Assembly: GCA_947630805.1 (NCBI GenBank) | Contig: CANRIV010000011.1 | Coordinates: forward strand, 1-64,000 | DNA from: an uncultured Lachnospiraceae bacterium | GTDB taxonomy: Bacteria; Bacillota; Clostridia; Lachnospirales; Lachnospiraceae | DNA length: 64,000 nucleotides | Direction of reading: 5' to 3' | Shown: one piece after another, positions 9,478 through 17,586 of the stretch | Position numbering within the stretch: position 1 is the first letter of the stretch | Layout: each line of letters starts with the position of its first letter | Program-made: the position numbers and the translations under genes | Notes under the pieces: generated by a model | Database searches by the model: none | The model's input: the letters and a program-made list of their open reading frames with translations, nothing else | Told to the model about the DNA's origin: nothing

Positions 9478-12117
9478 ATGAAGGAATTTGAGAAAAATTA
9501 TAATCCGTCAGAAATCGAGGACAGATTATACCAAAAGTGGCAGGACAAAAAATATTTTCATGCAAAGGTGGATCGAAGCAAAAAACCGTTTACGATTGTA
9601 ATGCCGCCACCAAATATTACGGGACAACTGCATATGGGACATGCTCTTGACAATACAATGCAGGATATTCTGATTCGATTTAAAAGAATGCAGGGATTTG
9701 AGACGCTCTGGCTTCCGGGAACAGATCATGCTTCGATTGCCACGGAGGCAAAAATTGTTGAGAAGATGAGAGAAGAAGGAATTTCCAAAGAAGATATCGG
9801 AAGAGAAAAATTTTTGGAGCGTGCATGGGATTGGAAAAAACAATATGGAGGCAGAATTGTTTCCCAGCTGAAAAAAATAGGCTCTTCCTGTGATTGGGAT
9901 CGGGAAAGATTTACGATGGACGAGGGCTGCTCTAAGGCAGTCAAAGAAGTGTTTGTCAATCTTTTCAACAAAGGATTGATTTATCGCGGAGAGCGGATTA
10001 TTAACTGGTGTCCGCATTGCCTTACTTCCATATCTGACGCAGAAGTAGAGTACGAAGATCAAGCGGGAAAATTCTGGCATTTACGATATGATCTGACAGA
10101 TGGCAGCGGTTATGTAGAACTGGCTACCACAAGACCTGAGACACTTCTGGGAGATACTGCTATTGCCGTAAATCCAAAAGATGACAGATATAAAGATCTG
10201 GTGGGGAAAACCGTTATTCTTCCATTAGTCCACAGGGAAATTCCGATTGTGGCGGACGACTATGTAGGAATCGATTTTGGAACGGGTGTGGTTAAAATTA
10301 CACCTGCACATGACCCGAATGATTTTGAAGTAGGTATGAGACATAATCTTCCAATTATTAATGTGATGACAGAAGATGCGAAGATTACAGATGAATATCC
10401 AAAATATGCAGGAATGGACCGGTATGAGGCCAGGGAGGCAATTTTAAAGGATTTGGAAGCAGAAGGAGCCCTGGTGAAAACAGAAGATCATGCGCATAAT
10501 GTAGGTACTTGTTACAGATGTCATACTACGATAGAGCCAAGAGTTTCAAAGCAGTGGTTTGTTTCTATGAAAGAACTTGCCGGACCTGCCATTGACGCTG
10601 TAAAAAAAGGAGAGACCCGATTTGTTCCGTCCTATTTTGATAAAACCTATTTTCATTGGCTGGAAAATATTCGGGACTGGTGTATTTCAAGACAGCTTTG
10701 GTGGGGACATCAGATTCCGGCTTTTTACTGCGATGAATGTGGAGAGATGGTAGTTACAAAAGAAGAGCATCCTCTATGTCCAAAATGTGGTAAAGCCATG
10801 CGTCAGGATCCGGATACACTGGACACCTGGTTTTCCTCCGCACTCTGGCCTTTCAGTACGTTGGGGTGGCCGGAGCAGACGGAAGAGATGGATTATTTTT
10901 ATCCGACAAATACATTGGTTACCGGATATGATATTATACCATTCTGGGTGATGCGAATGATGTTTTCCGGTCTGGAGCATACCGGCCGGGTACCTTTTGA
11001 TACGGTATTAATCCATGGTCTGGTAAGAGATTCTCAGGGGCGTAAAATGAGTAAATCTCTGGGAAATGGAATCGACCCGCTGAAAGTAATTGAAAAGTAT
11101 GGAGCGGATGCGCTTCGTTTTACGCTGATTACAGGAAATGCACCCGGAAATGATATGAGATTTTATTGGGAACGGGTAGAGGCAAGCAGAAATTTTGCTA
11201 ATAAAGTGTGGAATGCTTCCCGGTTTATCCAGATGAATATGCCACCCGAGGGAATTCATCTGAAAGAGAAGCCGGATACATTGACAGATGCAGACAAGTG
11301 GATTCTGTCAAAAGTCAACACATTAGCAAAAGAAGTGACAGAAAATCTGGACAAATATGAATTAGGTATTGCAGCCGACAAAATATATCAGTTCATTTGG
11401 GAAGAATTTTGTGATTGGTATATTGAAATGGTTAAGCCAAGATTGTACAATGATAGTGACAGTACAAAAGAGGCGGCGCTATGGACGCTGAATAACGTAC
11501 TGATAAATTCTTTAAAATTACTACATCCATATATGCCATTTGTGACAGAAGAAATTTTCTGTAATTTGCAGGATGAGGAAGAAACAATTATGATTTCCTC
11601 ATGGCCGCTCTATGAAGAAGCTTACAATTTTGCGGCGGAAGAGATGTCAGTAGAAATCATGAAAGAAGCAGTGCGCGCAATTCGAAATATCCGTACAGAA
11701 ATGAATGTGCCTCCAAAGAAAAAGGCAAAGGTCTTTGTTGTATCAAAGAAAGAGAGCATCCGAGAAATTTTTGAAAAAGGAAAAATCTTTTTTGCCACTT
11801 TGGGATATGCCAGTGAAGTAATAATACAGACAGATAAATCCGGCATTGAAGAGAATGCAGTGTCTGTGATAATTCCGGGGGCTGCGATTTATATGCCGTT
11901 TGCAGAGCTGGTAGATATTTCTAAGGAAAAGGAAAGATTGGAAAAAGAATTGGAGAAACTCAATAGAGAGTTGGCAAGAGTCAACGGAATGTTTTCCAAT
12001 CCGAATTTCGTCAGCAAAGCACCGGAAAAGAAGATTAAAGAAGAGAAAGAAAAGAAAGCAAAATATGAGCTGATGATGGAAGAAGTAAAGAAACAGTTAG
12101 AACGATTGAGCAGATAG
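9478..12117 (+). CDS. valS: Valine--tRNA ligase
   Basis: A class I aminoacyl-tRNA synthetase of 879 residues that charges tRNA-Val and edits misacylated threonine. The HIGH motif appears as HMGH near residue 52, and KMSKS near 523-527. The editing domain lies between them (TTRPETLLGDTA). A four-Cys pattern, CDECG and CPKCG, lies near residues 420-442, and the C-terminal end is the coiled coil typical of ValRS. The start at 9478 is preceded by GGAGAG at 9468-9473; the ATG at 9466 has no ribosome site. It is controlled by the T-box leader. Confidence 0.97.
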   Translation: MKEFEKNYNPSEIEDRLYQKWQDKKYFHAKVDRSKKPFTIVMPPPNITGQLHMGHALDNTMQDILIRFKRMQGFETLWLPGTDHASIATEAKIVEKMREEGISKEDIGREKFLERAWDWKKQYGGRIVSQLKKIGSSCDWDRERFTMDEGCSKAVKEVFVNLFNKGLIYRGERIINWCPHCLTSISDAEVEYEDQAGKFWHLRYDLTDGSGYVELATTRPETLLGDTAIAVNPKDDRYKDLVGKTVILPLVHREIPIVADDYVGIDFGTGVVKITPAHDPNDFEVGMRHNLPIINVMTEDAKITDEYPKYAGMDRYEAREAILKDLEAEGALVKTEDHAHNVGTCYRCHTTIEPRVSKQWFVSMKELAGPAIDAVKKGETRFVPSYFDKTYFHWLENIRDWCISRQLWWGHQIPAFYCDECGEMVVTKEEHPLCPKCGKAMRQDPDTLDTWFSSALWPFSTLGWPEQTEEMDYFYPTNTLVTGYDIIPFWVMRMMFSGLEHTGRVPFDTVLIHGLVRDSQGRKMSKSLGNGIDPLKVIEKYGADALRFTLITGNAPGNDMRFYWERVEASRNFANKVWNASRFIQMNMPPEGIHLKEKPDTLTDADKWILSKVNTLAKEVTENLDKYELGIAADKIYQFIWEEFCDWYIEMVKPRLYNDSDSTKEAALWTLNNVLINSLKLLHPYMPFVTEEIFCNLQDEEETIMISSWPLYEEAYNFAAEEMSVEIMKEAVRAIRNIRTEMNVPPKKKAKVFVVSKKESIREIFEKGKIFFATLGYASEVIIQTDKSGIEENAVSVIIPGAAIYMPFAELVDISKEKERLEKELEKLNRELARVNGMFSNPNFVSKAPEKKIKEEKEKKAKYELMMEEVKKQLERLSR

Positions 12118-12128
12118 GAGGAATTGAT

Positions 12129-12269
12129 ATGATTAATTTTGAAGAAGAAATCAAAAAATTTCATCCAAGCCTCGAAATCGAGGAGGCGGAAGATGCCATC
12201 TACAACAACAATATTTCAGATATTACAGATGTCATGATTCAGATGGTAGAGGAACTGAAGGAAAAGTAA
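12129..12269 (+). CDS. Small acidic ORF of 46 residues after valS
   Basis: ATG at 12129 follows a good ribosome site (AGGAGG at 12116-12121) only 11 bases after valS stops. The frame runs 46 codons to TAA at 12267. The product starts MINFEEEIKKFHPSLEIEEA and is acidic, helix-prone and without a membrane segment. I do not recognise a family. The tight spacing, strong ribosome site and codon use like its neighbours support a real gene co-transcribed with valS under T-box control. Confidence 0.65.
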   Translation: MINFEEEIKKFHPSLEIEEAEDAIYNNNISDITDVMIQMVEELKEK

Positions 12270-12291
12270 AGAAACAAAGGTGGACAAATAG

Positions 12292-13710
12292 ATGATATGC
12301 TATAATTGTGGAAATGTTCTGACCAACAGTGATTTTTGCAGTCATTGCGGAATGGATGTGAGCGTATACAAGAGAATTGTGAGATTGTCTAATACTTATT
12401 ATAATGCGGGATTGACCAAAGCCCGAAACAGAGATTTGGCAGGAGCGGCAGATACTCTTCGCAGAAGCGTAAAGCTGAATAAGAGAAATGTGGACGCCAG
12501 AAATCTGCTGGGACTGGTGTATTTTGAGATGGGTGAAACCGTCCAGGCATTTTCAGAATGGGTCATGAGCACGAATATTCAGCCGGACAATAATCCGGCG
12601 GATCGGTATCTTGTGGCAATTCAGCAGGAAAAAGGCAAGGTAGATGAACTGAATCACACGATTAAAAAATTTAATATCGCGTTGGATTATGCCAGAAAAG
12701 GTACAGACGATATGGCGATAATTCAACTGAAAAAGGTCTTAAATCAGAATCCAAATCTGATTAAGGCATATCAGCTGCTATGTCTTTTGTATACGAAGAA
12801 TGGACAATATGAGCGTGCAAAACGAACAATTAAAAAATCTATGAAAATAGATAAGTGTAATCCGTTAAGCATAAGATATCTGAGGGAGATTAATGAATAT
12901 CTGGAAGAAGAAAAGAAAAATGATCCGGACCGCAGAATAGAAAGAAGGAGAAGTCTGCGCGGTGTGTTTGTTGACAGACCTTATCTTAGCGGTAACGATG
13001 TTATTATTCCTCAGAATAATTTTAAAGAGGCAATTACCGGAGCACAAAGTATTCTTCATATTATTATTGGTTTGCTGTTAGGGGCGGCGCTGGTCTATTT
13101 TATTGTAACGCCGGCAAGACTTTCTAATATGTCAGATAAAACCAGTGATATGCAGGTGGAATATAACCAGAAAATTGCCATTAAAAATTCTACCATATCA
13201 GAATTACAAAATCAGGTAGACAGTATAACGAAAGAGCGGAACGATTTAAAGACCAATCTGGCACAATATACAGATACAGGCAATACTTTGAGCAAAAACT
13301 ATAGTAATCTTTTGGAATCAGTAAATTATTATTTAGATAAAGATTATAAAAAGAGTGCGACGTCGTTGGAAAAGGTAGACGGAAAAATGAAAATGGATTC
13401 CGCTCCTTTTACAGCTGTCTATAATGCTCTCAGCAAGCAGCTGTCAAGCCAGGTATCTTCCAGTGCTTATGAGGCAGGAATGGAAGCGATGGATGTAAAT
13501 GATTACGACAAAGCGATTGAGCAGTTTACCAAATGTATTGAAGCTGATAAAGATAATGACGATGCAATCTATTATCTTGCGTGGGCTTATAAGCGCAACG
13601 GTGATGAGACGAATGCAAAGAAATATTTTCAAAAGATTGTTGATGATTTTCCGGATTCGGAGCATATTGATGTGGCGCGCAACCAAGCGGGAGATTCCGG
13701 AGAAGAATAG
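12292..13710 (+). CDS. Zinc-ribbon, TPR and single-membrane-span protein
   Basis: A 472-residue protein. The N-terminus has two CxxC pairs (CYNCG and CSHCG, residues 3-19), a zinc ribbon of the type found on many Firmicute membrane proteins. Residues about 30-200 are TPR repeats. One membrane span lies near 253-275 (HIIIGLLLGAALVYFIV), followed by a predicted coiled coil (about 285-330) and a C-terminal TPR pair near 390-460. The topology suggests a cytoplasmic zinc ribbon/TPR half and an external coiled-coil/TPR half. It probably organises a membrane-associated complex, but no specific function can be read. It follows the 46-residue ORF by 22 bases and ends at a terminator. Confidence 0.8.
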   Translation: MICYNCGNVLTNSDFCSHCGMDVSVYKRIVRLSNTYYNAGLTKARNRDLAGAADTLRRSVKLNKRNVDARNLLGLVYFEMGETVQAFSEWVMSTNIQPDNNPADRYLVAIQQEKGKVDELNHTIKKFNIALDYARKGTDDMAIIQLKKVLNQNPNLIKAYQLLCLLYTKNGQYERAKRTIKKSMKIDKCNPLSIRYLREINEYLEEEKKNDPDRRIERRRSLRGVFVDRPYLSGNDVIIPQNNFKEAITGAQSILHIIIGLLLGAALVYFIVTPARLSNMSDKTSDMQVEYNQKIAIKNSTISELQNQVDSITKERNDLKTNLAQYTDTGNTLSKNYSNLLESVNYYLDKDYKKSATSLEKVDGKMKMDSAPFTAVYNALSKQLSSQVSSSAYEAGMEAMDVNDYDKAIEQFTKCIEADKDNDDAIYYLAWAYKRNGDETNAKKYFQKIVDDFPDSEHIDVARNQAGDSGEE

Positions 13711-13729
13711 GTTATCAGAATGTTTACAA

Positions 13730-13764
13730 AAGAGAAGAACAGAAATGTTCTTCTCTTTTTTATT
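13730..13764 (+). terminator. Intrinsic terminator after the zinc-ribbon/TPR gene
   Basis: AGAGAAGAAC pairs with GTTCTTCTCT around AGAAAT and is followed by a T tract. Confidence 0.85.
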
Positions 13765-13797
13765 TTATAGGAAATTGCTTTGCAATTCCTATAAAAT
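13763..13797 (+). repeat. Short palindromic repeat, copy 1
   Basis: TATAGGAAATTGC and GCAATTCCTATA form an inverted repeat, followed by AAAATA. A second copy is at 19776-19810. Both copies lie directly after a terminator hairpin, suggesting a small dispersed intergenic repeat. Confidence 0.6.
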
Positions 13798-13807
13798 AAA
13801 AATGCTC

Positions 13808-13901
13808 TGCAAGAATCGTAGAGGCGCGGAAAGGTAGTTATTCTTACGAACCCGCGCCTCGCGTGAAGTGTCCCAAGCGATACCTTGTTCTGCAGAAAAT
13901 A
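13808..13901 (+). other. Structured GC-rich intergenic element upstream of spoIIAA
   Basis: GAGGCGCGG at 13821-13830 pairs with CCGCGCCTC near 13851-13860. Flanking TCTGCAAG and ATCG can pair, with bulges, with CGAT, CTTG and TGCAGA further right. It is clearly richer in GC than its surroundings and has no coding support. It may be a dispersed repeat or a structured leader of the spoIIA operon; the sequence does not decide. Confidence 0.4.
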
Positions 13902-13915
13902 TATAGGAGGGTAAG

Positions 13916-14245
13916 ATGGAAGTATTATATGAAGTAAGAGGGGATAATTTATTGATTTATCTGCCACGGGAACTGGATCATCACAATGCAAAAATGATTA
14001 CAGAGCAGACGGACTGGTATATTATCTCAAACCGGATAAAAAATATTATATTTAATTTTAAGAATACCGATTTTATGGACAGTTCCGGAATTGGCGTAAT
14101 TATGGGAAGGTACAAATTGTTAAAAGGACTGGGCGGAGAAATTACAGTGACTAATATTAATCCATCGATAGACCGGATATTTACTATTTCCGGACTCTAT
14201 AAAATCGTAAATAAAACGACAATGCCAAGCCTGGCAAAATGGTAG
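13916..14245 (+). CDS. spoIIAA: Anti-sigma F factor antagonist SpoIIAA
   Basis: A 109-residue STAS-domain protein. The phosphorylation site DSSGIGVIMGRYK is at residues 55-67, and Ser57 corresponds to the serine phosphorylated by SpoIIAB in Bacillus. When dephosphorylated it binds SpoIIAB and frees sigma-F in the forespore. The ribosome site AGGAGG is well spaced from the ATG at 13916. It is first in a spoIIAA-spoIIAB-sigF operon, 15 bases before spoIIAB. No clear sigma-H or Spo0A box could be found upstream by eye. Confidence 0.95.
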   Translation: MEVLYEVRGDNLLIYLPRELDHHNAKMITEQTDWYIISNRIKNIIFNFKNTDFMDSSGIGVIMGRYKLLKGLGGEITVTNINPSIDRIFTISGLYKIVNKTTMPSLAKW

Positions 14246-14260
14246 GTAAAGGGGGAAGCA

Positions 14261-14869
14261 ATGGAAAATATTATGATGCCTGTCATCCTGAGCGGACAGG
14301 AAAATACAGATAATAAAACAATAGAAAAAAACAAAATATATACAGACAGCCGGCATTACAAAAAAGAAAAAAAAATAAAAAATCGGATCAATGAAAACAA
14401 TATGAGTATGGCGATTGATGCAAATTCCCAGAATGAGGGATTGGCAAGAATTTGTGTCGCGGCATTTCTGACAGAAATAGATCCTACTTTGGAAGAAATG
14501 AATGATATTAAGACAGCTGTTTCAGAGGCGGTTACCAATTCTATTATACATGGATACGAAGAAGGACCCGGGAAAATTTTAATTAAATGTAAACTAAAAA
14601 AGCATACTTATGAAAATGACGACAATACATATACGATTGACAGTATTATCAAAATCGAAATCAAAGATAAAGGTGTGGGAATTGATAACATTGAGCAGGC
14701 AAGAGAGCCTTTGTTTACCACGAAACCGGAGCTGGACAGGTCAGGAATGGGTTTTATGTTTATGGAAATGTTTATGGACAGTGTGACGGTGACATCCCAG
14801 GTAGGTGTTGGAACTACCGTTTTGATGGAGAAAAAATTGTCAAGAGTGGTAAAGTATGAGCAAAATTGA
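14261..14869 (+). CDS. spoIIAB: Anti-sigma F factor / serine kinase SpoIIAB with N-terminal extension
   Basis: A 202-residue GHKL-type kinase that holds sigma-F inactive and phosphorylates SpoIIAA. The N box EAVTNSIIHGYE is near residues 89-100, DKGVGI near 137 and GMGFMFMEMFMD near 162. Alignment by eye to known SpoIIAB proteins (about 145 residues) places the normal start near residue 48 (NMSMAIDANSQNEGLARI). The first 47 residues are a Lys/Asn-rich extension. The start at 14261 is backed by AAAGGGGG just upstream, and the internal Met codons lack ribosome sites. There is also a longer insert between strands (KLKKHTYENDDNTYT). It overlaps sigF by 14 bases. Confidence 0.93.
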   Translation: MENIMMPVILSGQENTDNKTIEKNKIYTDSRHYKKEKKIKNRINENNMSMAIDANSQNEGLARICVAAFLTEIDPTLEEMNDIKTAVSEAVTNSIIHGYEEGPGKILIKCKLKKHTYENDDNTYTIDSIIKIEIKDKGVGIDNIEQAREPLFTTKPELDRSGMGFMFMEMFMDSVTVTSQVGVGTTVLMEKKLSRVVKYEQN

Positions 14870-15578
14870 CATTCAAATACTACTAAAAAGAGCCCATAAT
14901 GGAGATAAAGCTTCCCGCAATCAGATTTTAATAGACAATACCGGCTTAATTTGGAGTATTGTCAAACGTTTTCTGAACAGAGGGCATGAAAGTGAAGATT
15001 TATTTCAGATAGGGTGCATTGGTATGCTTAAAGCCATTGACCGTTTTGATAGCGGGTTTCATGTGGCATTTTCAACTTATGCAGTGCCGATGATTACAGG
15101 AGAAATCAGAAGATTTTTAAGAGATGACGGAATTATAAAAATCAGCAGGACAATTAAAGAAAATCAAAAATTAATTTTTGAACAGCGGGAACAATATATC
15201 AGCAAGAATCATGCGGAACCTACCATAGAACAACTTTCTTCTGTTTGCCGCCTTTCCAAGGAGGAAATTATAACAGCGATGGAGGCGGCAAGAGAAGTGG
15301 AGTCTATAGACAAGGAAATGGATTATACAGAGGGAAGCGGACAGACGTTAATTGAAAAAATTGAAGATACAAATAATATGCACAATGCGGTTTTAAACAG
15401 AATTTTTATGAGGCAGATACTGGACATGCTGGATGAGAAGCAGCAGAAAATTATTATTATGCGTTATTATCAAAATAAAACGCAGTCAGAGGTCGCACAT
15501 CTTTTGGGCATGAGTCAGGTGCAGGTATCCAGAATGGAAAAGAAAATTTTAAATTATTTGCGAGAGCAAATTACATAA
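14856..15578 (+). CDS. sigF: RNA polymerase sporulation sigma factor SigF
   Basis: A 240-residue sigma-70 family factor for early forespore transcription. Region 2 is visible as EDLFQIGCIGMLKAIDRFD and AFSTYAVPMITGEIRRFLRDDG, region 3 follows, and region 4 carries the helix-turn-helix TQSEVAHLLGMSQVQVSRMEKK. The order spoIIAA-spoIIAB-sigF and the 14-base overlap with spoIIAB match the conserved operon and its translational coupling. SigG has similar motifs, but the position settles the call. Confidence 0.95.
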   Translation: MSKIDIQILLKRAHNGDKASRNQILIDNTGLIWSIVKRFLNRGHESEDLFQIGCIGMLKAIDRFDSGFHVAFSTYAVPMITGEIRRFLRDDGIIKISRTIKENQKLIFEQREQYISKNHAEPTIEQLSSVCRLSKEEIITAMEAAREVESIDKEMDYTEGSGQTLIEKIEDTNNMHNAVLNRIFMRQILDMLDEKQQKIIIMRYYQNKTQSEVAHLLGMSQVQVSRMEKKILNYLREQIT

Positions 15579-15583
15579 AAAAG

Positions 15584-15612
15584 GAATAATATAAAACATG
15601 CGGGACATACTG
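15584..15612 (+). promoter_or_regulatory. Candidate sigma-G type promoter for the spoVA genes
   Basis: GAATA at 15584-15588, 17 bases, CATACTG at 15606-15612. This closely matches the forespore sigma-F/sigma-G pattern (GnATA ... CATnnTA) and lies 34 bases before the small membrane peptide that precedes spoVAA. In Bacillus the spoVA operon depends on sigma-G. Confidence 0.55.
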
Positions 15613-15645
15613 AAAATATTGTAAGGTATAAAAGAAAGGTCTGGT

Positions 15646-15774
15646 GTGAAAATGAAAATAATAAAAGGTATGTTACTGCTTGCAATGATTATTCTGGCTG
15701 CATTTGCCGGATTTTATCTGTGTAAAGATGCAAAGAAAACTGAAAATAACATAGAAGAAGCGGTAATGATATAG
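15646..15774 (+). CDS. Small membrane peptide of 42 residues between sigF and spoVAA
   Basis: A GTG at 15646, preceded by AAAGG six bases upstream, opens a frame to TAG at 15772. ATG at 15652 is the alternative start. The product has a short basic N-terminus, one membrane span (MLLLAMIILAAFAGFYL) and a polar acidic tail. No family is recognised. It sits 7 bases before spoVAA and after a forespore-type promoter, so it is probably made during sporulation. A signal-anchored peptide is the simplest reading. Confidence 0.6.
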   Translation: MKMKIIKGMLLLAMIILAAFAGFYLCKDAKKTENNIEEAVMI

Positions 15775-15781
15775 GTGGCTT

Positions 15782-16411
15782 ATGAGTGATACATTATATG
15801 TAAAGCTGGAACAGTCCGCAGAGGTTACGAAAAAAGAAGTTACAGTCGGCGATGTCGCAAAACTGGAATGTAAAAATAAAAATATTGTAAATCGGTTAAA
15901 ATCCATCAAACTGCTGACAGATGACAGTAACGGAAAAAAACGCTACATTGTATCTATTATGAAGATTTTTGAGATTGTAGATGAGACGTTTCAGAATGTT
16001 GATGTGCAGAGTGTGGGTGAGACAGATTGCGTCATAGAATTTAAAAAAGCGGAATCCGGAAAAAAAAGAATGGAAATCATAAAGGTTATTTTGATTTGTG
16101 TTATTTTATTTTTTGGCACAGGATTTTCTATTATGTCGTTCAATAATGATATTGCCGTAGAAAAAATGTTTGAAAAAATATGTAAATTAATTTCTCAAAA
16201 CCGACAGACGGGAAAAGTGATTATGGAGATAAGCTATTCTATCGGTCTGGCAATAGGAATTATAGTATTTTACAATCATTTTGGTGCAAAAAAACTTTCC
16301 AAAGATCCTACGCCGATTGAAGTTGAAATGAGAAAATATGAAATGGACATTAATCAGACATTGATTGATGGACATAACAGACAGGACGGAAAGCTGGATG
16401 TAAAAAACTGA
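15782..16411 (+). CDS. spoVAA: Stage V sporulation protein AA
   Basis: A 209-residue protein with a soluble N-terminal domain (about 1-100), two membrane spans (about 100-118 and 147-168) and the C-terminal signature DPTPIEVEMRKYEMDIN. SpoVAA is part of the spore inner-membrane SpoVA complex that moves Ca-dipicolinic acid into the forespore. The AGGTGG ribosome site precedes the ATG at 15782. It is followed by spoVAB 76 bases later. Confidence 0.9.
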   Translation: MSDTLYVKLEQSAEVTKKEVTVGDVAKLECKNKNIVNRLKSIKLLTDDSNGKKRYIVSIMKIFEIVDETFQNVDVQSVGETDCVIEFKKAESGKKRMEIIKVILICVILFFGTGFSIMSFNNDIAVEKMFEKICKLISQNRQTGKVIMEISYSIGLAIGIIVFYNHFGAKKLSKDPTPIEVEMRKYEMDINQTLIDGHNRQDGKLDVKN

Positions 16412-16487
16412 AAGAAGTTTTTGGGGCAGGGTTTGTACTGCTGTAGAAAGTGCAGGCATTTCCAATGGGAACATTAGGAGGCAGAGG

Positions 16488-16922
16488 ATGATAGAATATT
16501 TATTGCTGATATTGACAGCTTTGGGCGGCGGAATGATTGTTTCCGCAGGAATTTTTGCATTAATATCTTCCACGGGTGTCATTACGCGTATGGCTGGAAA
16601 AACACATACAGGAAAGTATGTCAGAATATATGAGACAGCAGTTATCATTGGAGGTATCTGGTGGAATGTGTTCTGGGTTTTTTCGGTTGGGCTTAAAATA
16701 CCTTCTGCTTTTGAGAACGTATTTGAGATTATCATAGGTGGTACGCAGGGAATTTTTGTAGGATGTCTGGCCGTATCGCTGGCGGAGGCGTTAAACGCAA
16801 CAGCAATTTTCTCCCGGAGAGCAAAACTAAAAATAGGATTGAGTTTTATTATATTATCTGCGGCTGTAGGAAAATTATTGGGGGCATTGATACAGTTTCT
16901 CAACGGTTGGGTAAAAAGCTGA
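16488..16922 (+). CDS. spoVAB: Stage V sporulation protein AB
   Basis: A 144-residue membrane protein with four hydrophobic spans. It matches SpoVAB in length and in features such as GGGMIVSAGIFALISSTGVITRM and AEALNATAIFSRRAKL. It is a subunit of the SpoVA dipicolinate channel. The ribosome site AGGAGG lies just upstream. Gene order AA-AB-AC supports the call. Confidence 0.9.
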   Translation: MIEYLLLILTALGGGMIVSAGIFALISSTGVITRMAGKTHTGKYVRIYETAVIIGGIWWNVFWVFSVGLKIPSAFENVFEIIIGGTQGIFVGCLAVSLAEALNATAIFSRRAKLKIGLSFIILSAAVGKLLGALIQFLNGWVKS

Positions 16923-16992
16923 TATTGAAAATTGATCTCTAAGCCGGGAGAAAGCATAATAGAAATTGGAATGAAAATAGGAGGAGAACAGA

Positions 16993-17454
16993 ATGGAGAG
17001 TGAAGAAAAGAAACAACAATACAATGCGTATGTAGAACGGATTACACCAAACAATAGTCTTTGGAAAGATATGCTGAATGCTTTCTGGGTCGGTGGATTA
17101 ATCTGTCTGATGGGTCAGGTATGGGTTGCAGTGTTTATGTATTTTGGAATGAATAAAGAGGATGCTGCCAGTTGGACAACTCTTGTTCTGATTTTGGAAA
17201 GTATTCTTCTTACAGGACTTAATATATATCCTAAGATTGCCAAGGTGGGCGGCGCGGGTACTCTGGTGCCGATTACCGGTTTTGCCAATGGAGTCGTAGC
17301 TCCTGCAATAGAGTTTAAGGCAGAAGGACAGATATTTGGAGTAGGAGCCAAGATATTTACAATTGCAGGACCGGTTATCCTGTATGGTGTCTTTTCCAGC
17401 TGGGTTATTGCAATTATATACCTTCTTCTAAAAAGTACCGGAATTGTCGGATAA
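16993..17454 (+). CDS. spoVAC: Stage V sporulation protein AC
   Basis: A 153-residue membrane protein. The motifs NAFWVGGLICLMGQ and TLVPITGFANGVVAPAIEFK are typical of SpoVAC, a mechanosensitive-channel-like component of the SpoVA complex. The ribosome site is AGGAGG. In most spore formers spoVAD follows at once; here 4.1 kb with two unrelated genes intervene before spoVAD at 21575. Confidence 0.93.
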   Translation: MESEEKKQQYNAYVERITPNNSLWKDMLNAFWVGGLICLMGQVWVAVFMYFGMNKEDAASWTTLVLILESILLTGLNIYPKIAKVGGAGTLVPITGFANGVVAPAIEFKAEGQIFGVGAKIFTIAGPVILYGVFSSWVIAIIYLLLKSTGIVG

Positions 17455-17586
17455 ATAATTACAGCAAAGAGAGTGGAAGGATGTACGGGCGTGAAAAATA
17501 TTGAAAATTAGAGAAATATGCGATAAAATCCAATTTGACATAGTTTAACAAGTTAGAGAAATTTTGTAAAAAACACAGGTGATAGA

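Noticed and set aside
16187-16957. 256-codon minus-strand frame across spoVAA-spoVAB
   Set aside because: It is the antisense shadow of two clearly recognised spore genes, with no ribosome site and no recognisable protein features.
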